DNA of 64,000 bases from Phytophthora colocasiae. Lineage: Eukaryota; Oomycota; Peronosporomycetes; Peronosporales; Peronosporaceae. Below the pieces are notes generated by a model, which saw only the letters and a program-made list of their open reading frames with translations, ran no database searches and was not told where the DNA came from. Shown here one piece after another: positions 41,826 to 54,320 of this stretch. A program made the position numbers and the translations under genes. The DNA lies in NCBI GenBank assembly GCA_018806915.1, contig JAGKQI010000073.1, forward strand, positions 620,001 through 684,000, read 5' to 3'. Position 1 is the first letter of the stretch. The number at the start of each line of letters is the position of its first letter.

Positions 41826-44800
41826 TCAGTCAATTCCGTCTCGTGTTCGATTAATTTCCTCTAATAGCAATGAGAATCCTCGATACAGTTCTTGAAAATC
41901 TTGTAGTGAATGTGCACAGATGTCCAGCGTTCGAGTGGGGGTGAGGATCGACAGGCAAAGGCGTTCGTTCGATTTGGTGGCAGTCGATCGGCGGAAAACT
42001 GTCGTTTGCTTCCCCGTGACGATGGCGGTGATACTATCAACTGGAATGCTTTTATCATGAGAGAACAGATTGGATCGACGGTAAACTTGATCCTCTGTCT
42101 GCTGATCTTCAGGTTTCCGCCACAAAAGATGCGAACATAGTGGATCAGTGAAGAGAAGTTTAATATGAGGCTTACCGAGACGTCCGTGCTATCGAAACGA
42201 AACAAACGAAAGGTAAATTACAGTCGAATATACGGCAGAACAAAAAAAAAAACTTACCTTCTCCACTTGAAAGCCTCGCATTAGTTTCCGCTTAAATACG
42301 GTAAGATCGGACTCAAGGAAGCTGGACACCCGAGTAATATCGGTCTTTGTTCCACCAAAGCTTTCTGCTACTTCTGTTCGTATCATGGGTGATCCAGGTG
42401 ATGATAAGGATGGAAATGACCGCTGTCGATCGGGTGAATGCTCTAGTGCGGGTTGAATAACTTGTTTCAAGGCATCGAAGAACGCATCGTGCTGCGGGGA
42501 GCTTGAGAACTGGAAGTAAATCGATTCGCTGCTGAAATTCACCTGAACGCGTCGCTTCTTGGGCCCAGCAAATGAACCACTTCTCCTATCTTCGAAAGCA
42601 ACACTTGTGATATCGGCGATGTTCATGTTGAGGGCCGCGAATGCTACAGCTTGCCGCTCCCAGGTAAGAGCCGTCAAGTCGGGAGAAAAACGCATTTCCC
42701 CTTCACACCATCCTTCCCACGCCCCTCGCTACAATAGACCATAACGTTAGAAGATTACAAAGTGAAAACGAAGTATTTTACAAGGAAAACGTACGGATTC
42801 CATGCTGATTCCTGTCGTCAGCATTTTCACTTGCTCCGTTGTCAATATGCTGTCTCTGGCCCCTTCGGCTTCAGTATACACCTCGTTCTGGTGATCTGGC
42901 CAAGAATGGTAAGCTGTTGGAGAATTGTTTTGCTCTGCTTCCTTGGTAATGGCTATTTCATCTTCAACTGTGCTTTCACGGTTGGTTGATCGCTCTTCGT
43001 CCCTGTCATCCCGTCTTGGATCCGCAGAAGTCTCACATACCCACGATTCATCTGCATTTACACTCCCAAGCGCTTCGTTTAGAGCAGTATCGAATATTGA
43101 TATTGTCATCTCCGTGTCAGCCCTTTGAGCGTTCACAACACCCCCATATTCACTTCGGCCGACGCTTTTCAGCTCTTCAACGTACGTGAAGTCGCTTTCG
43201 TTGTTTGGACTACGGCGTGGGGACTCGAAACTGCTACCAGGACTTGCCACACTTGCTTCATCTGCCACCCAGAACAAATCTAGATCGGAATGACTTAGGG
43301 GCCAAACAAATGTCCGGTCGGGTCTTCTTTCAGTATGTGTAGAAGCTTCACTCAGTGTAGGAGAAAGGAGTTCAAAAGACTCCACTCTAGCGGTCGGTGA
43401 AGGTTTCATGTTGGAGAATATTCTACCTGGTCATGAAACACATAATTCATCAGACACACGTGAACAGGATGGAAAGTGAAACAAATACCTGAGGGAGAAG
43501 AGGCTGTTGGAGAAATATTGACAGATTCAGTCTCCAGGTCTTCCATTTGTAGCTCCATATTGATACTGGGGGCCTCAACCTCTTCATTTTGTGGCACTAT
43601 AGTCGTCCGATATGTACTAGGAGGTAGTGTGCTTACTCCTGCCAACGCGATTTGGAACAGCACACTGGCTGCCGACTTCAATCCATCGTGCTGAGTGTTA
43701 ACTGAAGAAACTTGAGAAGGAACTTCATCACTTGCAATCTGAGGAGTGGACAACAGTTGTTGATTACTTGATTCGGTCGAGGTCGCAATAGGCTTATCGT
43801 CCAGGTACTTCTGGTACATCTGCGTCTGCATGAAGACATCTACGAATCGCATTTCGCTCGCATTTAACTCACAATCTGCGAGTTGGCCTCGATAGTTCTC
43901 ACTCGCATGGGCACAAACAGTTATTAAGTGCTCGATATGTCTCCGGATGCGATGGATCACGAGATGAGTGGATAGAGGCGTGACGTTGTCTCGAAATGAG
44001 CCTGTAACTCGTCCCAGCATTTGCTTCGTGAATCTAGTCAGGTCACAGGAAAGACTCGTCAATTCGGGCATCTCAAGTCTACTGAACGCACGATCGTCTT
44101 CTGCGTGAAGCTGTACACGATTCTCCATTAGGTAGATAATGCAAGTGCCTTTAGAGCACTCAAAATTGCGAGGAAGTTCGTCGACACCACAAATGAGCGG
44201 GACTGGAGCCTGTAACAAATAATTTCCACACAGTAAACATCATAATGCAGTAGTTTTAGACATTCAAAGGCTTTTACCTCCATGTACTCGTGCATTGACG
44301 GTGGTAGGACGCTAATCAAGGGTCCTGCCCAGACAAGAGGGTGCAAAAGTGACGCCAAACCCAGTGTAGCAGACGACAAAAGTGGAATTTCGTCAGATAC
44401 CACAATTACCTTCGTCTCAAGGAGCAGAAGACTCAAAATCTGAAGGAGGCGATCAATTGAAAGGCGCGATAGCAGAGAAGGCAGAGCCCATTGCAGTAGA
44501 AGCACCACTTTCTCGTCCTGAGCATTCTCCTTGTGTGGTCGGGTTAACGCCAACTCAATATCAGGAAAGACATTGACAGATAGCGATTTCCCCTTGTCTG
44601 GAAGAGGAATTGTCTTTAACTGTTGAATAGTGTCGTCAATGAAACCTGCATGCTGTAGGATATTGTCAGTGAACTGAGTAAACCCCTTAGCTAAGAAATA
44701 TACCTTATCGGTAACGATACTGTTTAAGGAGCTACAACTATTATCTGTACTCGATTCAAATTCATTTTGGAGCGAATCTGGTGAACAGCAATGAAGTTAG

Positions 44801-45851
44801 CAAAAATGATAAAAAAAAAAATAAACCACTGTTCACTTACCTAGGAATCCTTGTAGTACAGCTCGAAAAAACGGTATGAAAGGGACCTGAGCAATGATAC
44901 AGTAGCAAATGGGCACTTCAAGATCCTTGCCGTCATCATCTCCACCTCGAATAGTTATCGCACCCTTCATACACATCACATACTGGACATTCTGGCCTTG
45001 AATACCTCCTCCAGAAATCATCAATACAAAAAACTCCCCTTCCTCGTAATATTTGTTTTCACCTGAAGGTTCATTGCGCATCACACTCGTAGTTTTGATT
45101 CCAGTAGGAAAACAGAAATGTTCCAGACTCTCAGCATTGAATTGACTCTCGGGAGGGTGTGCGAACGCGACTGTCGCTTCGAACACATTCTCGCGTTGGT
45201 TCCAGAAGTGGTGGGTCTTGACATCCAGCATATCCACTCCAATGACAGTTAAATAATCGAAAAGAGCAGATGGTGAAGCCTCATTACCACCCCTTTCTTC
45301 CTTACATGCGTTGTTAATACCAAGAAGAGATAGTTCTGTCTTTAAATTCGTCTCCAGTACATCCAGTGAGCAGTACATATCGTCAAAAAGTCCATAATCT
45401 TTGGAATTCTCGGCCACTGAGGTCTCAACTTGCGCAACGTTAATGCTATGGTGTTCTAGCCAAGCATTAATCGCGAGATAACGCTCCATATCCACAACGG
45501 TTACGACTGGCTGACGTCTGGGTGATTCACTTGTAGAGTTCGAGCGAGAATTACGACCAGAAGATCGAGGACTGTGGCTAAAGGGTCCAAGCAGTAGTTT
45601 ACTTGAACTAGGACGTCTCCCCCAAGGGGACGAAGGTGGCGTGTCGAACGTTCTATCAGGCACTGGAGACTTGAGCTTCGGACTCCATTTCTCTCGTAGA
45701 TGGTTGATCTGCTTCACTCTGCAGCTCAAGCAAGAGGTTAACGTTGACCAGGCATAATTCGTAAGCAAATTAGAGATAATTACCTGCCCATGCTGCTGAA
45801 AATGGACTTTTGCCTGGCGCTAGTGGTTGAATCCTCCTCACTCTCACTCAT
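41826..45851 (-). CDS. DENN-domain protein with PH-like C-terminus
   Basis: Eight exons (45784-45851, 44841-45718, 44704-44777, 44278-44652, 43489-44209, 42795-43426, 42258-42728, 41826-42188) sum to 1194 codons in frame. uDENN lies in exon 2 (VEICYCIIAQVPFIPFFR-like end). The core DENN is in exon 4 (RLLQILSLLLLETKVIVVSD, LVWAGPLISVLPPSMHEYME) and exon 5 (APVPLICGVDELP), and dDENN follows (FVDVFMQTQMYQKYLD). A long disordered linker precedes a C-terminal PH-like part (RLCLSILTPTRTLDI, DFQELYRGFSLLLEE). DENN proteins are exchange factors for Rab GTPases on membranes. The gene is divergent from PEX13, whose ATG is 432 bp away. Confidence 0.88.
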
Positions 45852-46283
45852 AGCTGCAGTAAGTAGATAACTGACGAGGGAAAATAATACGCTGAGCCTG
45901 AGGGCATCGTCAGTGTGTGGACACTGAGCTCTGAGTGCGCAACCGCTTGCACCAAATTAGAATTAGCATTATAATTCCACAGACATTTTAATAACGTGCA
46001 ACTTACCAGCAATTACATAGAGACAAAGGCCTCTTCCAACAACTACAAAAGAGATAATAAAGGTCTCGAAGTGGTGGTCAAGTGGGGGATTCGACTTGAG
46101 TGACGTCAACAGGTCTTGTGCTTCAACTTCGAACCCTTTAATATTCTATACGACTAATTTATTACAATTACAGAGCGAAAACAGTCCAACTTTGAATTAA
46201 TATGTTACAGTTTTACAGCAGTAGATGTACCCCTTTCGGAAGAGAAGGTGAACAGTTTACCACAGTCTAACAATTATAGGACG
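45852..46283. promoter_or_regulatory. Divergent promoter region, DENN gene / PEX13
   Basis: 432 bp between two start codons on opposite strands. No coding frame. Short TCA-rich motifs are present on both strands, but I cannot assign an initiator with confidence. Confidence 0.5.
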
Positions 46284-47409
46284 ATGGCCAGTACCTTGAG
46301 TTCCAGCGCCAGCGCAGCCCCCGCGAAGCCTTGGGAGAAGCGTCAAGCGGCCGCAGCCCAAGCAGGTACAGCTTCCTTTCCTTTGTCGTGTGACCATCAC
46401 TCTCTAATGTTTTTTTTTTTTCTTTCTGTAATGAGTAGGAGGAGATTTATTGGCGTCTGTTGGTGTTACGCCTCAACCCGCGGCCACTGCAGCTTCAGCA
46501 GCTTCTCGACTTGGTTCTGGTGGTACTGCAGCCTCATCTGGGTTAGCTTCAGGTAGTATGGGGATGTCTTCAACCTCAGAGGCGATGAACGGGGCTTCTA
46601 CGCTTGGTGCTGCGTCCCAATACGGTACTGGGGGTACTATGGGCTACGGGACTACGGGAGCTTACGGTGCTGGAGGGACTTATGGTACTGGAATGGGCTC
46701 GACGTATGGCACTGGTTATGGAGGAATTGGGGGCTACGGAGGAGGTTACGGCGGGATGGGCTCTTACGGAGGCTATGGTGGAATGAGCTCCTATGGCGGA
46801 ATGGGAGGCTATGGAGGCAGCTATGGTGGATACGGAGGCTATGGGGGCATGTCAAGAATGGGTTACGGGGGTATGGGCGGAATGGGGGGTATGATGGACC
46901 CCAATGGAGGCCTTGGTTGGCTCAATAGTTTCAACCAAATTGTGAGCTCCATCGGACAGATCACGGAACTGCTCGGAATGAATGCTGAAGCGCTAAACTT
47001 TTGCATTGGTAAGTAAGGCGCTAAGAGGTGTAAAGCCGTTGATATGGTTGCTAACTGGCGTTCGTTTTTGCTGTGAGCAGGGAGTTTTGTCCACTTTTTG
47101 GAGCGGATAGGAGCGATGTGTGCTGGAGTTGCAGCCATGTTAGCTCCTCGACCAGTGTTCCCGCCTGGACACCCTCGGCATGGCGAGCCTCCTGTTACTG
47201 AAGAAGAAGAGAAGAGTCGATTGCGACGCGTGCGCATCTTCCAGTTCATGCTGAGCATGGCGGCGCTCACAGTGCTGTACAAGGGACTTCGATGGCTTAC
47301 GCGGTTGCGCTCCAAGGCGCCGAAGCTGCTGGTTGCGCCTCCAACTGTGGGTATGAGTCGGGACTTGGAAAATATTTTCCAGCGCACTGTCGGTGTCCCG
47401 CGTTTCTAA
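46284..47409 (+). CDS. PEX13: Peroxin PEX13
   Basis: Three exons, 46284-46365, 46439-47008 and 47081-47409, make 326 residues. The N-terminus has KPWEKRQ, the start seen in PEX13 proteins. A long Gly/Tyr/Met/Ser-rich tract follows (about 95-190). The conserved PEX13 core comes next (LNSFNQIVSSIGQITELLGM, then FVHFLERIGAMCAGVAAM) and a transmembrane part (RIFQFMLSMAALTVLYKGLR). PEX13 forms part of the docking channel for PEX5 and cargo, where the YG-rich tract makes a gel-like pore. No SH3 domain follows, in contrast to fungal and animal PEX13. Together with PEX1 this is the second peroxisome import gene in the window. Confidence 0.88.
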
Positions 47410-47541
47410 AACTTGTAATGACAGGGCAGCAAAGACGACCAAGTGATAATTCTGTAGTTGTAGATCAGGGTCTGGTTTGGGTCAGGTTGGTTATTAAGAA
47501 TATTTCTTGCACTTTCCGGAGCGCGTTATTATACCTGAGCT

Positions 47542-47805
47542 TTAGCCGCCGCTAATGGGAGGAATTAGCGCCACTTCGTCTCCGTTCTGCAAAGCCACGT
47601 CGTTCTCAGAGTATTCGAGGTTCCGCGCCAATGTGATGCTCTCAATTGTGTCCGCCGCGTGCGGGTATTTAACCATCAACAGACGACGCAATGTCGCTAG
47701 TGTAACGACTCCATTGTCTTGTTTGTCCGGTAGCAGCAGCAGCTTCTCTTCACGCAGACCGATCTCCTCGCGCGCTGAAGCGAAGTATAGCACCTTGATC
47801 TCCAT
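47542..47805 (-). CDS. MOCS2A: Molybdopterin synthase small subunit
   Basis: 87 residues, one exon. A MoaD/ubiquitin-like fold: MEIKVLYFASAREEIGL at the start, NGDEVALIPPISGG at the end. The terminal Gly-Gly, which is thiocarboxylated to carry sulfur to precursor Z, is intact. Length and ends match MOCS2A/MoaD exactly. It is convergent with PEX13, and the genes are 132 bp apart. Confidence 0.92.
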   Translation of the reverse strand: MEIKVLYFASAREEIGLREEKLLLLPDKQDNGVVTLATLRRLLMVKYPHAADTIESITLARNLEYSENDVALQNGDEVALIPPISGG

Positions 47806-47932
47806 GTACTACCTGTATGTATTATATTACTTCAAAATAACATAAATTAATTTTTATTATTATGTATAGTTGGTGTGTCCCACACCATTGTATCCTTTTG
47901 CGGATCTTGAAGAGTTAGATGAACGGCTAATA

Positions 47933-50900
47933 ATGGCCACCGCGGACGAAGCTTGGGCCGGGCGGAAGCCCTGGCGCTACTACTACGTGATGGCATTTCC
48001 TCTTAGCAACAGTATTGCAGGCGAAAAGGTATGTAGCTAGAGAAGATCATGCGACGTGTGCCAACTAACTGACAAACTGATTGCAGCTCAAGAAGATGAC
48101 TGAAAGGATGATAGATGATGAGCAGCGAGAGGAGAATTATCTGCATAAAGTGGCCAATAGAAATGCAGCACATGCAGCAGCAGTGGAGGCAGAACGGAGA
48201 GCTGCAGATGGAAAGAAAAAGAAGAAGACAATGGCTCAACATGTGGCAGGGTTTCTATGCAGACTGTACGCGCTTTCAGCTCTGCTCTTGGTGCTGGAGA
48301 TGGCAGCGCTGTATGTTCTCTATATAAAAGATGGCCGTGCTTCACAGAGAGCACTTCGTATTGGTTCTATGGCTGTTGTTCTACTGCTTCTGATGAAGTT
48401 TAGCGGTTGGCTCGCTGCTTACAAGTGTAGTGTCAATGGGGCACGTTTGTTGCTCGTGGTAAATGTTGCACTAACTGCTGGAATAGTATTGCTACTGGAC
48501 GAGGTGGTAATGGTCTGGAGGAGCCACGTCAAACTGCAGGAAGCGCTGTTACAAAGTGTGGATCATCTTTCTCAAGATGTTCTGAACGTGATTCTCAACG
48601 GGGGGACCAAGGCGTCACTTGTACAGCGGTTTATATTCGACGCACCAGGATTTTTTCTCCAGTGGTTGAGTACGTATTGCTCTAACCCGCAGACGTCAAA
48701 GATTGGGTATCAAGCGGTTGCAATTGATCGCCATGATTTCTTCGCTCGGTTCTGGAATAAAAGCGAGAAGTCTTGTGTCAATGAAGCGGTAGAGCGTTTT
48801 GTGGAGTTCGACGAGTTTATTTTGCCAGTTATCATCGCAGAACTCGTCATGATCTCGATTCAAATTCTTTTCACGGGTATGTTTCTGGCTGTATCCAGTA
48901 CATCCGGAAAGAAAGCCAAGCGACGATGGAAGCTCTCTCCTCTCACCAAACTAAAACAATTGTCGAAGGGTTCAACAACCAATCTATCGACGATCCTCAG
49001 GAGACTGTTGATCATTGGGTCTTCATTGTTTGGCTTCTCAAGTGCAATCGTGAGTACCCATTTACTGGAGTTTTGCTCTATTGTGGATTTTCACTCGCTT
49101 TTCACGTGGCTAATTGCAGTATGTCTTCTCTCTGGTTTTTCGGCGATACTAGCAGCTCTTTTCGTTGGATGTGGGTGGAAACAGCGAGTAGCAGGGGTAT
49201 TGTTGAGTGTAGCTGTCGCGTCAGAGGTGTTTATGCTTGCAGAGCTTGTCAAAATGGCTGCTAAGCTAATCGTGCCCAACCTTACAGCTAAAGAAGAGCA
49301 AGAACGAGCACAAGAACTACGAGAAGTATATTTGAAGGCATCGTCGCAGACGTGTTCGTCAATTGAGCACTGGATTTCACACGTGTGCGTGGGAATGTCC
49401 AGCGGAAATGTGGCAGAGTTTGATCTTTCCTGTCAGCATGAGTTTGAGGCTTTATTGATGGCGTCGTTTAACTTCACGAACTCGTATCTCGCTTGCTCCA
49501 TTGGAATCAAATTGATTCTGCTCGTACAGCTAATTGTTCCAATACTACGCCAGGCTGTTTCAGATTCGATTGCGTTCGTGAGAAGTTACTTTTCGGGGAA
49601 AGATTCCACAGAGAAGACAGAGATACCCACGATACAGACATCACTCCCAATTGTCTATAAGGAAGCCTATGATATATACGAGCAATCTATTCGAGTGAGA
49701 GACCCCGATCGTTTAACAACGGAAGCAAATGCCTTCGAAAAGGAATGGTCTCGTTGTACAGGGAGGGCTCTATCAGATGTAAGTTCTAGCGAAGTGGTTA
49801 TTACTACCAGTGACTTTGGGGCAATTGTACGCTCTTTGGTGGTACGACGACTCCAAAATTTCTGTAAACTGGATCTGAACATGAGCGTATCAGAAGACGG
49901 TCATCTCTTACTGGTGCGGATCTGCGCCTCTGACAATCTCTTGCTAGCGACTTTATGTGAAACTGAGACGTATCGTTTACAGTTTGCAGATGCAATTGAT
50001 CCAGGGAGGACCTTCTGGCGCGACAAGAAGGAGGTGGCTACAGATCAAAAAGTTCTCGATGCAAATACTGTTAAGCACAAGTTAAAACTGCTGTTGGTGG
50101 ATAGTGAGGTGTCTCCAAAGGAAGCAGTTCGGTTCCCAGGGGAGTCCTTGCCTCGTGTATCTGCTCGTATCCACGCTCTTGCAAGGATATCGCGTGCTGC
50201 GAAAGGGCTGATACGTTGTTTGAACCCTGCGCCGGCTTTTGCGAGCTACTCACCGAGCCTCCAGCGCCAGTTCATCTTCAAGAGATACCCACACAGACTT
50301 GACGTACCCGAAACGCATAGACGTTCCGCCGTGCTACGCACGGTGGATTGTATTCGTATCACAAGACGCATAATTAATGCCGAGATTGACGTGGACGCTA
50401 TGATATCAAGTGGCTTGCTGTCGTCCTTCCACTGCCTCCACAGCTCCAGCAGATTTGATTATATCTCTCGTGGGGCACTTGCTTCGTCGTGGGTGACGTT
50501 TTGGAGACCAGTTCACCTTCCCGGAGAGTTTTGCCCAAAGGATCATGCAATTTTTAATCTCTTAGGGCGAATTGCTCCGTTCCGTCAACCTATACAACAA
50601 GTGCGTGACTACTTCGGAGAGTTTATTGGGTTTTACTTCGCATGGTTTGCTTTCTATGCTAAGATGATGGTAATACCTGCTCTGTTCTCAATTGTCCTGC
50701 TTGCTGGTGGAGCGCACCGATCGTTGTGGAAATTCTACATCTCCCCAAACACTGGAGACGTGGAGAAAACTACTACAATTCCATTACCTGAACTCCTTCT
50801 TGGTATCGCGGTCATTGCTTGGAGCTTTGCGTTGGTTAAGTCTTGGGAACGCAGGAGTATCTGGTACCAGCTTCAATGGGGAGTCACGACAGACATCGAC

Positions 50901-53211
50901 AGCGTCCAGCAGCATTGTTTTGAACTGGATATCGAGCAAAAAGTGTATTTAATGCTCGCTTCTATTCAAAGAAAGCTTCAGTTGTGGAAGAATGGAGAGC
51001 TCAGTATCTCCCAGAACTGCAGCTTCAGTCGCATCATTGAGACAAAACTAACACTATCCTCGCTATTTCCTCCTCGAGTTGTATCGTGGTTCGGTGTGGT
51101 ATCTCTTGGTCTCATTAACTTGCTTCTTGTGCTCGTGATGCTTCTCTCTCAAGGATTTTTCTCTGAATTGTGGGGAGAAAAGCTCGCAGTTATCGGCAGC
51201 TGTGTATGTCAGGCGCTTCTGGTGCAATGGAATAGTGCATGTCTCCTTATTGCAGCGCAGACATTTAGCAAATGGGAATATCCACAGCTATCTCGAGAGA
51301 TGCATTCTAACTACCAGAGCTCTGTCGTGGCAAAGCTTTTCGCACTTCAAGTGTTGAACACTTTTACGGGATTGATTCTGTTGTTACTGAGTCGAATTGG
51401 TTGGCTGGAGATACTAGTACATGTTGTGTCTCCTCTTCACCCGCTGTACGTATCCTATGCTTCTCGAATCGAAGGAAACATTGGTGTTTTCATTCAGATG
51501 GAGACTCTGATCATTGCACTCTTTGCGGTACAATTGAGTATTCGAGTGCTGTTGGTTTTATCAGCAATCGGACTCTTGCGTAGTATTCAACGAGCAGAAC
51601 AACGATACATAAGACAAGTAGACGAAACGATGTTATCGAAGTATCCTGGCCCCCATAAGGACTACGCACAGATTGCGATGCAGCTTGGACTGGTGGTTAT
51701 GTTCTCCAGTGTATGTCCGCTATTACCGCTGCTGGCGCTGATCGATTGTGCTGTCAAGTTACGACAAAATGCTCTGGAACTGTGCTGTATACGGCAACGA
51801 CCGGAGCCTGAGGGAGTCCATTCTTTTGGGGATGATGATGCTGGATTGGGACTCTGGGCGCCTTATATCCGCCTCATTCTCAAGTTTTCCGTTCCTGTAG
51901 CGCTCGGTCTAGCGTTATTCGCAGCTGACAACTTCTACAGTATTTCAACTGAGCGGCGGGTTGGTTACTGGCTTCTTGGGGTGCTTGGTACTTGGTTGGC
52001 GGCCAAGCTCCTGTGGTTTTTGATTCCTCGCGAAAGCCGCTTGGCAGAAGAAGCTCGTGCCCGCAACGAATTTCTCGTGGAACGCTACTTCGGTGGTGCT
52101 GAAGTGATCGAGCGGAAGGCCACGGCTGCTAGTAACGAGCGGAAAGATCTTAACCTTCAAGAATCTGCACCATCCGCTGAGCTATCTCTAAACCACTATG
52201 AGGAGCGCCTGGAGTTGCTGCATCGCCTTAAGCGCCTTGGTGCTGCCGTGAAAAGGAAAAGACGACGTGCTAAGTCGGGTAAACCTGAGGTGAAAGAGTC
52301 TGAGGATGATGTGAGTTTAGATGATGACGAGAGTCGATACCGAGAGAGAGAAAGCAGTGAAGAGATGATTGTAGGCTACTTTCGACCTGTTCGAGGTGCG
52401 TGGGCCCAGCAAGAAGAGGTAAAAGAAGCCCCCCAAGACGAAATTGTGAGCCCTACTGAGGAACCTTTAATGCGACCACCACGACGGGGTAGTGCAGTAC
52501 CAGGAAAACTACCAGTCGAAGAGATTGAAGCCAGTGAAAGCGTTGATGAAAACAAAGCAGGCAGCCATACTGAGAGTGGAGAGAGTGAAACGACGGAGAG
52601 ACCGACGACGATGCCACTTTCCAAATTATTCAAGCGATCGCCAGCATCGGATGGAAATCCTCAAGTAGGTGTTGACACGGGTGTTTTTGCGCCAACGAAT
52701 ACAGAATCAGCTAAAGAAGTTTTCAGGCATGACTTCTACAACGAACTGCTAGAAGAGAAGAAAGAGGAGTTAGCATCTGCGGACGAGGAGAGCAAGAGAA
52801 GAAGCTGGATTCTACCCGAACAACCAGCACAAAGCGGGTTATCGAAGTTGTTCAACCGACAACTCCCAACAATGTCTCCAAGTGACACGAAGACGGAGAC
52901 TGGAAGCTGTCCGTATTCATTTGCTTTACTATCGCACTAGTGATTCAGATCTTGACTGAATTATGTGTTTCTTGTTAGGGGCGGACTCACTACCGATGCA
53001 AAGGACGTTAAGCAGTTCCCGGCCTCCACCGCCGTCATACACCAAAATCGACTTGTCAGGGCTTGAGGCTGTCCGTATAGCAGCAAATCGCCGCCAATTC
53101 AACTTCTCTGCAGACGAGCAAGGTATGGATTGGTACCTTAACTGTGTTTCTATTATGCTAGTAAACTAACGTTTGTGTCCACCTGAACGCTTTATAGTAT
53201 GGGAGGAGTGA
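47933..53211 (+). CDS. Anoctamin (TMEM16)-like multi-pass membrane protein
   Basis: Four exons, 47933-48028, 48087-52908, 52979-53122 and 53198-53211, make 1691 residues. The first 550 residues hold about eight hydrophobic segments that I do not recognise. From about residue 850 the anoctamin pattern appears: DYFGEFIGFYFAWFAFYAKM, SWERRSIWYQLQWGV, YPQLSREMHSNYQSSVVAKL, then YAQIAMQLGLVVMFSSVCPL and RQNALELCCIRQRPEPEG. The C-terminal 400 residues are a charged, probably cytosolic tail (KRKRRRAKSGKPEV, several acidic runs). Anoctamins are calcium-activated lipid scramblases or chloride channels. Whether the calcium-binding acidic residues are kept cannot be judged by eye. The second intron uses a GTCCGT donor like that in RMI2. 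Confidence 0.75.
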
Positions 53212-53244
53212 AGCAAAATGGTGAAGGTGCGAATATATTTGGAC

Positions 53245-54114
53245 TCACTTCGGGGACATTGGCTGAAGTGGCGATGCTGGTCGGAAGCTTGCAAGGAATG
53301 GGACAGCAGCCTTCGTCTAAGCATCAGCAAAAACTGTCATAAGCTTAAGAGAATTCCATCCCCAAGAGTGCGTTCTTACCTCATCGCGATATCGATGCTG
53401 GCGGATCTCCTGGAGCTGAGGCAGCAGCCCCTCTTGATCCAGAATGATTTCCAGTCGCAGATCGTTGTTAGCACTCTTTCGTGACGTATGGGATACTCGA
53501 GAGGTGAATTCTGGCTTGGTTGGTGATGACTTTGGTGGCGAACGAGCAGTTGGTGACTTGATGGCTGTCTGTTGCAAGTGCTGCTGGAATGGGGGCGATA
53601 GTGGAAGAGCTAAAACGTCTTCACCTGGTGCAGCTCCGAAGAAACCTTCCTGGTCTCGTGCAGTACGTCTGCGGATATCTTGGTTGCTCGGAACTACGAA
53701 TTTGGTCTGGAAATCTCGACCGTTTGCCCGAGGGGTCCATTTCAGTGGGGAACTCGGTTCTCGGAATTCATGTTCGCTTGGTGCTCGGTACGGTGTCCGC
53801 GTAGTGGGAGAATTCTGCCTCGCTGCTTGAGTTGCCAATGCAAGACGAGCAGCCACGGCTCCTTTAGAAGCTGCAGTTGCGAACGGCGGGTACCGGTCAG
53901 CGTCTCGAGACGAGCGATAGGACGGCTGGAGACGTCGTATGTCACGTTGACAAGGCGAAGCGGATCGTACTGCCTCACCTGCTAAGGCTTCCTCGAAAGC
54001 GGCAAATCGATCTTGAGAATCGAAGGAGCAGCGCCCTGAGGTCTGCAATTCACGAGCTACAGCTTGTGGATCAAGCTGTAACTTGGCGGGGCTGCTAGTT
54101 CTTTCCCGACTCAT
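53245..54114 (-). CDS. Hypothetical disordered protein
   Basis: Two exons, 53380-54114 and 53245-53316, make 268 residues. I chose the ATG at 54114 (MSRERTSSPAK). The protein is rich in Arg, Ser, Pro, Ala and Gln, with no domain, membrane segment or signal peptide. A helical stretch near the end (LRLEIILDQEGLLPQLQEIR) might mediate contacts. The GTAAGA donor at 53379 and the in-frame second exon (ETKAAVPFLASFRPASPLQP) support the splice. It is convergent with the anoctamin gene: the two stop codons are only 33 bp apart, so the 3' UTRs must overlap. Confidence 0.6.
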
Positions 54115-54320
54115 TGCGTCAGAGTCTAAGACAGCTGAGTACGATGAACTCAAATGGAGAACTTGTCCAGCAATAGAATCTCTCAACCATGGTACGTATA
54201 TGGGGCTTAAAAATAAGGCCACACTCTATTCAGAGCCGCTGCTATCTCCCTTGAGCAGCGGCAAGAACTCGGGTGTGCGACCAATAGATCTCGACTGCAG
54301 ATGCTGTCTCCTTCTTCTAC

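Noticed and set aside
41367..41864. Frames that might hold a Crinkler N-terminal module
   Set aside because: None contains an LFLAK-like motif or a signal, and none joins the main frame by a clear splice.
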